A stretch of 64,000 nucleotides of DNA from Flavobacterium nitrogenifigens. Lineage in GTDB: Bacteria > Bacteroidota > Bacteroidia > Flavobacteriales > Flavobacteriaceae. The position numbers were made by a program, and so were the translations under genes. The stretch is from NCBI RefSeq assembly GCF_003254565.1, contig NZ_QJRI01000170.1:1-64000 (forward strand), read 5' to 3'. The stretch's first letter is position 1; every line of letters begins with the position of its first letter. The notes beneath the pieces were generated by a model. That model was not told where the DNA came from. It saw nothing but the letters and a program-made list of their open reading frames with translations, and ran no database searches. This document shows positions 52,335-61,384 of this stretch, piece after piece.

Positions 52335-53792
52335 TTAATAACCAGGGTTTTGCTGTGAAAGTGTTCCTGCTTCTCTCATAAATGTAGTTGGAAGAGGCCA
52401 TAATTCATGTTTTCCAACTATAAAAGTTTTACCATCTGCTGCCATAGCCGCTTCTGCTTGTCCAGTTCTAACGATATCAAACCATCTATCGTGCTCAAAA
52501 GCAAATTCTAATCTTCTTTCTTTATAGATTGCTTTTCTAATATCAGTTTGAGAAGTAAAAGGAGTGTCTCCTAAGCCTGCTCTATGACGAATTTGATTTA
52601 CTAAAGGAATAGCTGCTGAAGTCTGCCCTAATTCGTTTAATGCTTCAGCTTTCATCAATATAACCTCTGCATATCTTAAATATCTAAGATTTGTATCTGT
52701 AAATTCTTGGTTATAAAAAGATGATGAATATGCTTTATAATTATATCTTGCATTCGCTACTGTAGATGGAACTTCTCTACCATCATACAAAACTGAACCT
52801 CTGAAAATAATTGTAGCAGCCCTTCTAACGTCTCCTGCCTCATAAGCATTTGCTAAACCTTCAGTTGGTGTATTGAATCCCCATCCCCAACCTCCAGCTC
52901 CACGAGGCGCTTGAGAAACAGTATAATTTCCAATTCCAAATCCAGGGCTAGAAGTTCCCCCAATCCCATCAATCTCAAAAATAGATTCTGAACCAAATTC
53001 TCCTTCTTTTTTAAATTGTAGAGAATAATCTGAAACTAAAGAGTATCCTGTTACTTTATCACAATTGTCAATTACTTTTTGCCAATTTTTTTGATATAGA
53101 TTTACTTTTGCTAATAAAGCATATGCTGCTCCTTTAGAAGCTCTTACGACATCTTTACCAGTGTATGCCGATTTTTCTGGTAAATTCGCAATAGCATCTG
53201 TTAAGTCTTTTTCTATAAAAGCATAAACTTCTGCAGGAGTTTTACGGGTTAATTGCATAATTCTGTCTGAGTCATTTCCAGGAATTGGCAAATGATCTAC
53301 AATAGGAACTCCACCATATCCTTTAACTAAAGTAAAGTACATAAACGCTCTCATAAATTTAGCTTCTCCTTCTAATCTGACTTTTAAACTAGGTGTTACC
53401 TGATCTAACTTAGGAAATATTGCCAAGGCTTGATTACATCTATTAATTCCAGCATAATTTGCATTCCATGTAGACTGAAACGATGGAGTTGAAGCATTAT
53501 ATGTTAAAGCATCCATAATATCTTTATCTCCACCAGCATCTCCGGGATCAGAACCTTTATCAGCATCATCACTAATGATACTTGTAACTGCATTCCAACC
53601 AAAAGAAGACATATCCCATCCTAAAAATTGATTGTAAATTGCTGTAACAAAACTAGAAGCTCCAGCATCGCTATTTACCAAAGCTGGATCAGCGGGAATA
53701 GACTCTGTTGACTCTACGTCCAAAAAATCATCTGAACATCCTGTAAACAAAAGTCCAGAAAGTACAAACATTGATATATATATTCTTTTCAT
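52335..53792 (-). CDS. SusD/RagB-family glycan-binding lipoprotein
   Basis: This 485-residue lipoprotein has lipobox LFTGC (Cys19) followed by SDDFLDVES; the SDDF after Cys fits the surface-export signal reported for Flavobacterium lipoproteins. The SusD fold is clear: TPR-like helices (FMRAFMYFTLVKGYGGVPIV), and C-terminal LRYAEVILMKAEALNELGQ and YKERRLEFAFEHDRWFDIVRTG. It forms the lid over the SusC transporter and binds the glycan. It starts 4 bases after susC. Confidence 0.96.
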   Translation of the reverse strand: MKRIYISMFVLSGLLFTGCSDDFLDVESTESIPADPALVNSDAGASSFVTAIYNQFLGWDMSSFGWNAVTSIISDDADKGSDPGDAGGDKDIMDALTYNASTPSFQSTWNANYAGINRCNQALAIFPKLDQVTPSLKVRLEGEAKFMRAFMYFTLVKGYGGVPIVDHLPIPGNDSDRIMQLTRKTPAEVYAFIEKDLTDAIANLPEKSAYTGKDVVRASKGAAYALLAKVNLYQKNWQKVIDNCDKVTGYSLVSDYSLQFKKEGEFGSESIFEIDGIGGTSSPGFGIGNYTVSQAPRGAGGWGWGFNTPTEGLANAYEAGDVRRAATIIFRGSVLYDGREVPSTVANARYNYKAYSSSFYNQEFTDTNLRYLRYAEVILMKAEALNELGQTSAAIPLVNQIRHRAGLGDTPFTSQTDIRKAIYKERRLEFAFEHDRWFDIVRTGQAEAAMAADGKTFIVGKHELWPLPTTFMREAGTLSQQNPGY

Positions 53793-53796
53793 GATA

Positions 53797-56700
53797 TTAA
53801 AATTTTAAATTTGCACCTACTACAAAAGATCTCAATGACGGGTAAGCATCTAACTCAACACCTTGAGTACCTTCAACTAATTTACCGTCAGACACAACAT
53901 CTGGTGAGAATCCAGAGAATTTTTGTGTAATAAATGGATTAATTGCGTTTACATATAATCTGCAATAGCTGATAAAGTTGTTCTCTTTTATTGGAAGTTT
54001 ATACCCTAAAGTGATGTTATTTATTCTAAAGAAATCAGCAGATTCTAAGTAATACGTTGAAGCGTAAGGAGTCAAGTTTGAAGGCGCCGGAATTGAAGAT
54101 GTAGTATTTGTAGGCGTCCAAAAACCATTAGCCATAGAAGCTTCTACATTTTCCCCTCCAAAACGTTGTGCTTTTTTTCCATTATATACTTTTGCTCCTC
54201 CCGTTCCGTAACCATCAACAGAAAAATCAATGTTTTTATATGTCAATCCTAAAGTAACTCCATAAGTAGAAGTTGGTAAAAGAGTACCAACATATTTTTT
54301 ATCTTTAAGTTCATCTAAGCCAGTCTGAGGAACTTTAGAACCATCTGCTTTGTAATACAGCATTTGACCATTTGTTGGGTCAACACCTGCGTATTCATAC
54401 ATATAAAAACTACCTAATGGCTGTCCTACTGATGTATTATCCAAGATTTTAGTATTTTGCCCATTTCCTAAACTTCCTCCAATAATTGGATTTAACTGAA
54501 CATTTTTAAGACTTGTAAGTTCATTTTTATTATGAGAGAAATTCCCTCCAACCCAATAACTTAAATTATCATTGATTTTATCATCCCAACGCAATGCAAT
54601 TTCATATCCTTTGTTAGATACTTCACCAACATGTGCAGGAGTAGCTAATGTAATTCCTGAAGTTGAATATGGTTTAACATTCAGAATTGTGTTTGTTGTA
54701 TTTTTGTCATACAAATCAAAAGATCCTTTTAATCTGCTATTAAACATTTCAAAATCAAAACCTCCTGAAAGTTCTTCTACAATCTCCCATGATAAATTAG
54801 GATCAACCTGAGAATTAATTGTCGTACCTGAGCCAAGATCCGGATAATCTACCCCTGAAGTGAATACTTGAGTATTAAGAGGTACATTTTGATTCCCTAA
54901 TCTACCCCAAGATCCTCTAAGTTTTAATAAATTAATTGGCTCTACATTACTTAAGAAGCTTTCTTTTGAAATAATCCATCCTAAACCAACGGAAGGAAAT
55001 GTCCCCCAACGATTGTCTTCATTAAATTGCGATGAACCGTCACGTCTCACTGTACCAGTAACCAAATATTTATCCATCAATTTATATTGAAAACGAGCAA
55101 AATAAGATGCCAATCTTCTTTGATTAAGTGCCTCATCCTTATAACCTGTTACATTAGCAACATTGTTAACATCTTTCAAAGACCAATAATTAGAATTTGG
55201 ATTTACATTTTTTCTGTCGATAGTTAATTTCTCACGCGTACCTTGTACATTCGCCTCTATACCTGCAGTAACCTCAACATCATGAATTTCTGCAAAAACC
55301 TTATTATAAGTTAAATAATTTGATAAATTCCAATTAAAATACTCATCTCTGCTTCTGGTCAAAGTATTTTTATTTAAATCTAAAGGATACTTTTCTACTG
55401 TACGAGTAGGATCTGCCGATAACCAAAGAGCCACATTATCAACATAATTATACTGTTTGTAAGTATAATACTCTCCATTAAATTGTGATGTGAATTTTAA
55501 AGATTTAATAATATCCCAATCTAATTTTAGTCCTCCTTGTAAAGTAACCGATTTTTGCTGCTCATTTGTATAATCTAATTGAGCTACTGGGTTTCCAACA
55601 TTATTAAATGACTCTCCTGTTTCACCTACAACTCCATTTAAAACAAATGGCACACCATATTTTCCATCAGCATAACGTACAGGAACTAATGGAGATTGTC
55701 TGTAAGCATTAGTAAATGCACTTAAAGGCATTGGTGTATTTTTGATAGTACTTACACTAAAATTTTGAGTCAATTTAACTTTTTCTGAAAGCTTGAATTC
55801 ATTATTATTTCTAAAAGTAGTACGTCCATAATCAGATCCGTTTAAAATTCCTTTTTCTTCATAATTTCCAAGACTGAAAAAGTATTTTACATTTTCTGAA
55901 GATCCTGAGACTGCAATATTGTTTTGAGTATAAGACCCAGTTCTTGTAATTGCATCAAGCCAATCAGTATTATATGGCTGATTTGCAGAAAATCTTCCTT
56001 GTGGAAAAACGTTGCTATAAGCGGCGTTACTGTAACGAACATACTCATCAGCGTTTGCCATTTTTACAGTTTTTAATGGAGATCTAACTCCTGCAAAACT
56101 TTCTACATCTACAGTAATTTTTCCTTTACCTGCTTTAGTTGTAATCATAATTACACCATTTGCACCTCTGGTACCATAAATAGCTAACGAAGAAGCATCT
56201 TTTAATACTTCATAAGACGTAATATCGTTAGTATTAATGTTATTGATATTGTCAGTAGGCATACCATCTACAACATAAAGAGGATTTCTTCCTCCTAATG
56301 CTGTACCAGCCCCTCTGATCACAACTGAAGGCGTACTTCCTGGCGCATCTGAAGTAGATACCTGAACCCCTGCAGCTTTACCTTGAATAGCCTGAGAGGC
56401 ATTCATTACTTTCATTTTGGTAATCTCTTCGGACTTAATTGAGCTAACCGCCGAAGTATTATCAATTTTCTTTCTTGTACCGTACCCAATTACAACTACT
56501 TCTTTTAAAGCAGTATCACCTGCTTCTTTTAAGGTAATTGTCATTGGTGCGGCTGTAGCCGGTACAGAAACCGAATCAAAGCCTAACATAGAGATTTTTA
56601 AAATGTCTCCAGGTTTTGCATTAATTGTAAAGTTTCCGTCGAAATCTGCATCTGCAGTTGCTCTAGCATCAGCTGAAGCGATAATTGCTCCTGGAATTCC

Positions 56701-56805
56701 CATTCCACTACTGTCTACTACTTTTCCTTTGATTGCTTGTGTCTGTCCTAACATAAATGTAGGCAGCAGCAAGAGCGCTAAAAAGCTAAAAATAAAATTT
56801 TTCAT
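53797..56805 (-). CDS. SusC/RagA-family TonB-linked outer-membrane transporter
   Basis: This 1002-residue protein has a signal peptide ending near TFMLGQ (about residue 20), a carboxypeptidase-regulatory-like domain (about 22-100; IKGKVVDSSGMGIPGAIIAS), a TonB box/plug region (VVVIGYGTRKK, then VRIRGAGTALGGRNPLYVVDG-type plug motif, about 105-230) and a beta-barrel ending in VVGANLKF. It imports oligosaccharides with SusD. Upstream lie 244 bases with inverted repeats that probably bind the locus regulator encoded immediately upstream. Confidence 0.96.
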   Translation of the reverse strand: MKNFIFSFLALLLLPTFMLGQTQAIKGKVVDSSGMGIPGAIIASADARATADADFDGNFTINAKPGDILKISMLGFDSVSVPATAAPMTITLKEAGDTALKEVVVIGYGTRKKIDNTSAVSSIKSEEITKMKVMNASQAIQGKAAGVQVSTSDAPGSTPSVVIRGAGTALGGRNPLYVVDGMPTDNINNINTNDITSYEVLKDASSLAIYGTRGANGVIMITTKAGKGKITVDVESFAGVRSPLKTVKMANADEYVRYSNAAYSNVFPQGRFSANQPYNTDWLDAITRTGSYTQNNIAVSGSSENVKYFFSLGNYEEKGILNGSDYGRTTFRNNNEFKLSEKVKLTQNFSVSTIKNTPMPLSAFTNAYRQSPLVPVRYADGKYGVPFVLNGVVGETGESFNNVGNPVAQLDYTNEQQKSVTLQGGLKLDWDIIKSLKFTSQFNGEYYTYKQYNYVDNVALWLSADPTRTVEKYPLDLNKNTLTRSRDEYFNWNLSNYLTYNKVFAEIHDVEVTAGIEANVQGTREKLTIDRKNVNPNSNYWSLKDVNNVANVTGYKDEALNQRRLASYFARFQYKLMDKYLVTGTVRRDGSSQFNEDNRWGTFPSVGLGWIISKESFLSNVEPINLLKLRGSWGRLGNQNVPLNTQVFTSGVDYPDLGSGTTINSQVDPNLSWEIVEELSGGFDFEMFNSRLKGSFDLYDKNTTNTILNVKPYSTSGITLATPAHVGEVSNKGYEIALRWDDKINDNLSYWVGGNFSHNKNELTSLKNVQLNPIIGGSLGNGQNTKILDNTSVGQPLGSFYMYEYAGVDPTNGQMLYYKADGSKVPQTGLDELKDKKYVGTLLPTSTYGVTLGLTYKNIDFSVDGYGTGGAKVYNGKKAQRFGGENVEASMANGFWTPTNTTSSIPAPSNLTPYASTYYLESADFFRINNITLGYKLPIKENNFISYCRLYVNAINPFITQKFSGFSPDVVSDGKLVEGTQGVELDAYPSLRSFVVGANLKF

Positions 56806-56848
56806 ACAGTACGTAATCGTTTAAGTTAGTAGAGCCAAATTAAGCAAT

Positions 56849-56978
56849 TACAACGTTGTAGTACATCAAACACCACTACAACATAGCTACATCATTGTGT
56901 TAAAATTTTATCTTATAATAATGATTATCAACACTATAAATGTTAACAAAATTCCTTTAACACAACATTATGATGTAG
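56849..56978. promoter_or_regulatory. Inverted repeats upstream of susC, candidate operator
   Basis: Three elements lie in the 244-base gap: a perfect palindrome TACAACGTTGTA (56849-56860); CTACATCATTGTGTTAAA (56887-56904); and its complement TTTAACACAA-CATT-ATGATGTAG (56956-56978), split by an extra CATT/A. ATGATGTA recurs at about 56981. The long inverted repeat could position a dimeric regulator, most likely the product of 57050-59827. Confidence 0.55.
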
Positions 56979-57049
56979 TAATGATGTATCGTAATTATAT
57001 AAAAAATGATATGGAAAAATATAAATTATATAAAAAATAAAACCAAATC

Positions 57050-59827
57050 TTACAGAGTTAATAAAAACTTAGATAGGTTTTCGTCTTGTGTGAGGTTTAG
57101 TTTCTTTCTTAGACGATATCTGTGCAATTCTACACCTCTAAAAGAGATATTCATCATAGGAGCAATTTCTTTAGAAGAAAGGTTCATTTTAAGATAAACA
57201 CAAAGTTTTATATCCTTTGGTGTTAGTTGTGGATATTTTTTAGACAGATTAATGATAAACTCATTATGAATTTGATTCAAATTGGTCTCAAATGTTTCCC
57301 ATTCGTGTTTATTTACTTCATTAATCTTAATAGCTTTTCTAATTTCATTTTTAAGCTTACTAAAGTCTTTCTCACTTTCCAAAATACCTTGAATTTTATC
57401 AATCATTTCGGTTTGTTTGGCAATCGATAATGATTTGCCTGCAACTTCAGAAGATTTAGCCTGTAATTCTAATTCTAAAATATGTTTTTCGTATTCTTGA
57501 ATATTGAGTTCGTTTTCTTTTTTCAATTCCATTTCAAGAATCTCTCTCTGATGTTTTAATTCTTCAGCCTGAAGTTTCAGTTTCTGCATGTAACGAAGTT
57601 TGTTCCATTTATAATAGAAGAATAAAACTGCTCCGATAACTAGAAAATACAGCAGAATCATCCAAAATGAAAAATACCAAGGTTCTGCCACTTTAAATTT
57701 ATATGACGAAACTTTATCGTACGTTGCACCATCGTGTTTGAATATTTCTACCGTATGATAACCGCTACTCAAATTATTCAAAACAATTAATCCGTCTGAG
57801 ATTGGAATAAACTCTTTTTCTTTGTCGAGCTTATAAAATAAATTTGGCTTACTCGCTCCATAAATTCCAGAAATAACATTAATCTTTAATTCTGTATTGA
57901 ATTTTATTTTCTCTTCGCTCGGAACTAAAGCATCATTACTAAATGCCTCAATTTTTACTTCTGAATTTTGTTTATTTTCATATTCGAGTTTAAGAGAAAT
58001 AAATCCGTCATCGAGATTAAATAAGTAATAATTGTCTTTTTTGAAAATTCTCAGATTTTCATTAATCAATTTTCCTTTATAATATTTCTCCTGAATAATA
58101 TTCCAGACAAACTTGTTTCCTTGAGCATAAATATGGTACAGGATTCCGTTTTGCAAAACCATAAAATGATCTTCGTCTATGGAAACCACATCTGTCACAT
58201 TTCTGAAATTTGTATTAAACAATTCATTTTCTTCCAATTTATTGGATATAGAATTATAAGTGTACCAAGAATTATTAATTAGAAATAGGATTTCTTTTCT
58301 AAACTCAAAAATCTTTATTCCAAAATCATTCTGTATTTTGCTTTGCTGTGTGACGTTTTCAACTTTAAGCGTATTATAATTATCGTCTAGCAAAACACGG
58401 TATAAACCACGATAATTATCGGCGGCCCAAATTTCATTTTTTTTGTTTTGAGCAACGTATTTTATTGGCTTTGCCAGATCTTTTATAATTTTATAATGAG
58501 ACATGTTTGATGGATCATCATAAACTAGAATACCGCTATAAGTCGATTGAAAGTACGTATTGTTGATACTACTTTTAGACATATTCCAGCCGCCGCTGAC
58601 ACCATTTATTTTGGTCAAAGTATTATTTTCATACGAAAAAGTGCCATCATTATGGCCAATAATATATTTTCCGTCAATTAGAGAAATATTCCAGCCTTGC
58701 CCTTGTGTATTAGGCATCATATTAAATTTCCCTGCACTATACTCAAAAATACCGTGATTAGATGCAATTAAATAACCTTTATTAATTGCAGCCACAGCAT
58801 AGACAGATCCTAAAAGACCTGAATTATCATAAAAGAAAGAAATAGGAGAGTTAACCTCAACATGTGCGATTCCGTTATCTAAACCAACCCATAAATCATT
58901 TTCTTTATCCAATCCTATACTTAGAACCGAATTATTCATTAAAACATTATTACGCTCAATATTTTTATAGGAATTATTTTTTAAATCTAAAATATAAATG
59001 CCGCGGTTTCCTGTTCCAATAATCAGCTTATCATTTTTGACAAATTTTGCCACATTGATGGTTGCTGCTTTTAAAGTTTCATTTATAGGATGATCCCAGC
59101 TTCTTAATCCGTTTTTTTCTACAATGAAAACTCCCTTTTTCTGCGTAAAAATATAAGTCGTATTTTGAAACTTTTCTATAGCGTGAACAACAGTATTTTT
59201 TAAAACATCCCATCCTTTTGGATTGGCAATGTATTTACCGTTCATTTTATAAATCCCATCTTTAACCGAAGCCACATATAAATTTTTATCTACACCAAAA
59301 CAATACGAAATAAGAAATGGGAATTTAATTTTCTTAATTGATTTTCCATTGTAAATAAAGACATCATTAAAAGATTGAAAATAAAGAGCACCGTTAAATC
59401 TGAATATTTTCCAGATTTCTTCATTATCCTTTTCATCAAATAATCTGAGATTTTTGGTAATCGAAACATAATGCATGGTACCATCTTTTCTGTACCAATA
59501 GCCAAACTCTTTATATGAACCTGAGTATATTTTGTCTCCTTCAATCAGAATTGATCGAATAATAGTTTTATTTGGAAGCGTATATTTTTCCCATTTTACA
59601 CCGTCATAACGAAGCAAATAGTGATTATTAGCAAAATACATGGCATTATCATTACCTTGTACAACATTCCAGATTTGATTATCTCCCTGATAATCTGATT
59701 TGCTATAATTTTCTACAAAGGGAAGTAATTCTTGTGCCTGAAGCTGTAAAGCGATGAAAAAGAAGAAAACGGATTTAAAAAGTATCGATTTCAAGATATT
59801 ATTTTTTAAATTCAAAGATACTGACAA
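57050..59827 (-). CDS. Membrane-anchored beta-propeller/LuxR-type regulator of the glycan locus
   Basis: This 925-residue protein combines an exported sensor and a cytoplasmic DNA-binding domain. An N-terminal signal or anchor (about 12-32) precedes a large propeller region (about 35-640; two-component-regulator propeller type, repeated YSG, LWVGLDNGIAHV motifs), a Y_Y_Y-like domain (about 640-725), one membrane helix (about 732-755), a coiled coil (about 760-840) and a C-terminal LuxR-type helix-turn-helix (LTPKDIKLCVYLKMNLSSKEIAPMM-like, about 865-925). There is no histidine kinase or receiver domain, so the signal passes through one chain. It lies upstream of susC on the same strand. Confidence 0.88.
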   Translation of the reverse strand: MSVSLNLKNNILKSILFKSVFFFFIALQLQAQELLPFVENYSKSDYQGDNQIWNVVQGNDNAMYFANNHYLLRYDGVKWEKYTLPNKTIIRSILIEGDKIYSGSYKEFGYWYRKDGTMHYVSITKNLRLFDEKDNEEIWKIFRFNGALYFQSFNDVFIYNGKSIKKIKFPFLISYCFGVDKNLYVASVKDGIYKMNGKYIANPKGWDVLKNTVVHAIEKFQNTTYIFTQKKGVFIVEKNGLRSWDHPINETLKAATINVAKFVKNDKLIIGTGNRGIYILDLKNNSYKNIERNNVLMNNSVLSIGLDKENDLWVGLDNGIAHVEVNSPISFFYDNSGLLGSVYAVAAINKGYLIASNHGIFEYSAGKFNMMPNTQGQGWNISLIDGKYIIGHNDGTFSYENNTLTKINGVSGGWNMSKSSINNTYFQSTYSGILVYDDPSNMSHYKIIKDLAKPIKYVAQNKKNEIWAADNYRGLYRVLLDDNYNTLKVENVTQQSKIQNDFGIKIFEFRKEILFLINNSWYTYNSISNKLEENELFNTNFRNVTDVVSIDEDHFMVLQNGILYHIYAQGNKFVWNIIQEKYYKGKLINENLRIFKKDNYYLFNLDDGFISLKLEYENKQNSEVKIEAFSNDALVPSEEKIKFNTELKINVISGIYGASKPNLFYKLDKEKEFIPISDGLIVLNNLSSGYHTVEIFKHDGATYDKVSSYKFKVAEPWYFSFWMILLYFLVIGAVLFFYYKWNKLRYMQKLKLQAEELKHQREILEMELKKENELNIQEYEKHILELELQAKSSEVAGKSLSIAKQTEMIDKIQGILESEKDFSKLKNEIRKAIKINEVNKHEWETFETNLNQIHNEFIINLSKKYPQLTPKDIKLCVYLKMNLSSKEIAPMMNISFRGVELHRYRLRKKLNLTQDENLSKFLLTL

Positions 59828-59847
59828 AAAACTTAAACTGAAAGCAT

Positions 59848-59871
59848 AAAAAAGGCTCCATAAAGGAGCCT
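59848..59871 (-). terminator. Terminator after ackA
   Basis: Stem AGGCTCC/GGAGCCT with a 5-base loop, followed by TTTTTT on the minus strand, between ackA and the regulator gene. Confidence 0.8.
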
Positions 59872-59896
59872 ATAAGTAAGTAGAAAATAAAACTTT

Positions 59897-61081
59897 CTAA
59901 TTTTCAAGCAATTGAAAAACCTGATTTGCAATTTCGTATTCTTCATCAGTCGGAACTACTAAAACTTTTACTTTAAACTTCTCTGAATTGATCTCTCTTA
60001 ATTCTTTAGAACGCAGTTCATTTTTTCCTGTGTCAATTTCAATTCCGAAATAATCCATATCGGTACAAATCAAATTACGCATATAAGATGAGTTTTCTCC
60101 AATTCCTGCAGTAAAAACAATTGCATCTAATCCGTTTAGAGCGGCGGCATAAGCTCCAATTGTTTTTCTGATTCTATAAGCATTCATTTGCAGTGCCAAA
60201 AGACAATCTTTGTTTCCTTTTTCAGCCTCGGCTTCAATATCACGTAAATCACTATAACCCGTAAGGCCAAGCATACCGCTTTGTTTCAATAAAACAGCAT
60301 TTACTTCGTCTGGAGTATAACCTAAATTTTTAATCATATAAAAAACAACAGATTGGTCAATATCACCTGCACGGGTTCCCATAATCAAACCGTTTGAAGG
60401 CGAAAATCCCATTGAAGTGTCAATACATTTTCCGTCTTTAACAGCAGCCATACTGCAACCATTTCCTAAGTGAATGGTAATTATTTTAGAATTATCTTTT
60501 AAGTAATTAATGGCTTTTTCAGAAACATATTTATGACTTGTTCCATGAAAACCATAAACACGCACTTTATTTTCTGTCAAAAGATAATTTGGAATAGCAT
60601 ATTTATACGCTACTTCTGGCATAGTCTGATGAAAAGCAGTATCAAAAACAGCTATTTGCTCAGCTGAACTGAAAATTTCTTCTGCCACATTAATTCCTTC
60701 TAAATTGGCAGGATTATGCAAAGGAGCCAATTCAAAAAGCTGTTTGATTTTCTCTTTTACTTTTTCGTCAATTTTTACCGTTGCGCTAAAATCGCTTCCG
60801 CCGTGCACGACGCGATGACCAACAGCAGCAATCTCTGAAGTCGATTTAATTACTCCTTTTTCAGGATCTAAAAGCATATTGGCTACTTTTTGTAAACCCA
60901 CTTTATGGTTCGGAATCGGAAGTGTTTCTTCGCGTGAAACTGTATCCGTTTTAAAGGTAATATTTGAAGTTTCTAAACCAATTCGGTCAATCATTCCAGA
61001 GCAGATTACTTCGTTTTCTGGCATTACCATTAATTGGTATTTAATTGAAGAACTTCCTGAGTTTATAATTAGTATTTTCAT
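59897..61081 (-). CDS. ackA: Acetate kinase
   Basis: This 394-residue enzyme interconverts acetyl phosphate and ADP with acetate and ATP. The ASKHA-fold motifs are intact: ILIINSGSSSIKYQL at the start, AAVGHRVVHGG (His/Arg), FDTAFHQTMP (catalytic Asp), YGFHGTSHKYVS, HLGNGCSMAAVKDGKCIDTS, GTRAGDIDQS and FTAGIGENSS. Length is typical. It lies downstream of pta on the same strand but with a 300-base gap of repeats between, so whether they are one transcript is uncertain. Confidence 0.97.
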   Translation of the reverse strand: MKILIINSGSSSIKYQLMVMPENEVICSGMIDRIGLETSNITFKTDTVSREETLPIPNHKVGLQKVANMLLDPEKGVIKSTSEIAAVGHRVVHGGSDFSATVKIDEKVKEKIKQLFELAPLHNPANLEGINVAEEIFSSAEQIAVFDTAFHQTMPEVAYKYAIPNYLLTENKVRVYGFHGTSHKYVSEKAINYLKDNSKIITIHLGNGCSMAAVKDGKCIDTSMGFSPSNGLIMGTRAGDIDQSVVFYMIKNLGYTPDEVNAVLLKQSGMLGLTGYSDLRDIEAEAEKGNKDCLLALQMNAYRIRKTIGAYAAALNGLDAIVFTAGIGENSSYMRNLICTDMDYFGIEIDTGKNELRSKELREINSEKFKVKVLVVPTDEEYEIANQVFQLLEN

Positions 61082-61384
61082 TTTTTAAGTTGCTAAGGTA
61101 CTGAGTCTCTAAGATGCTGAGTTTTCTTAAAAAGACATAAATCTTTATTTTTCTCTGTTTAAATTAGTATGCGGATCATGCAGATTTACTTCGTAAAGAC
61201 ACGGATAAAACGTTTTTTTTCTATCAAGAATAAAATCCGTACAAATCTGCGTTTTCGCGATAGCGAATCAGTCTCATCTGCGTTCTATTTTTTTAATTTT
61301 TAATTCTCAATTTTTAATTGAAATAAAAGCAATTTTTAAGGCAATGTTATAATTCACAATTTACCATTAACAATTCACAATTAT
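61082..61384. repeat. Repeat-filled gap between pta and ackA
   Basis: About 300 bases without a gene. They contain the word CTAAGGTACTGAG (61093-61105, shared with 19801-19813), a CGCGATAGCG dyad near 61257, repeated TTTTTAATT words near 61290-61320 and AATTCACAATT words near 61350-61381. These are the same kind of dispersed non-coding repeats as elsewhere in the window. Confidence 0.55.

Noticed and set aside
54572..54811. Plus-strand frame within susC
   Set aside because: Antisense shadow of the TonB-dependent barrel.
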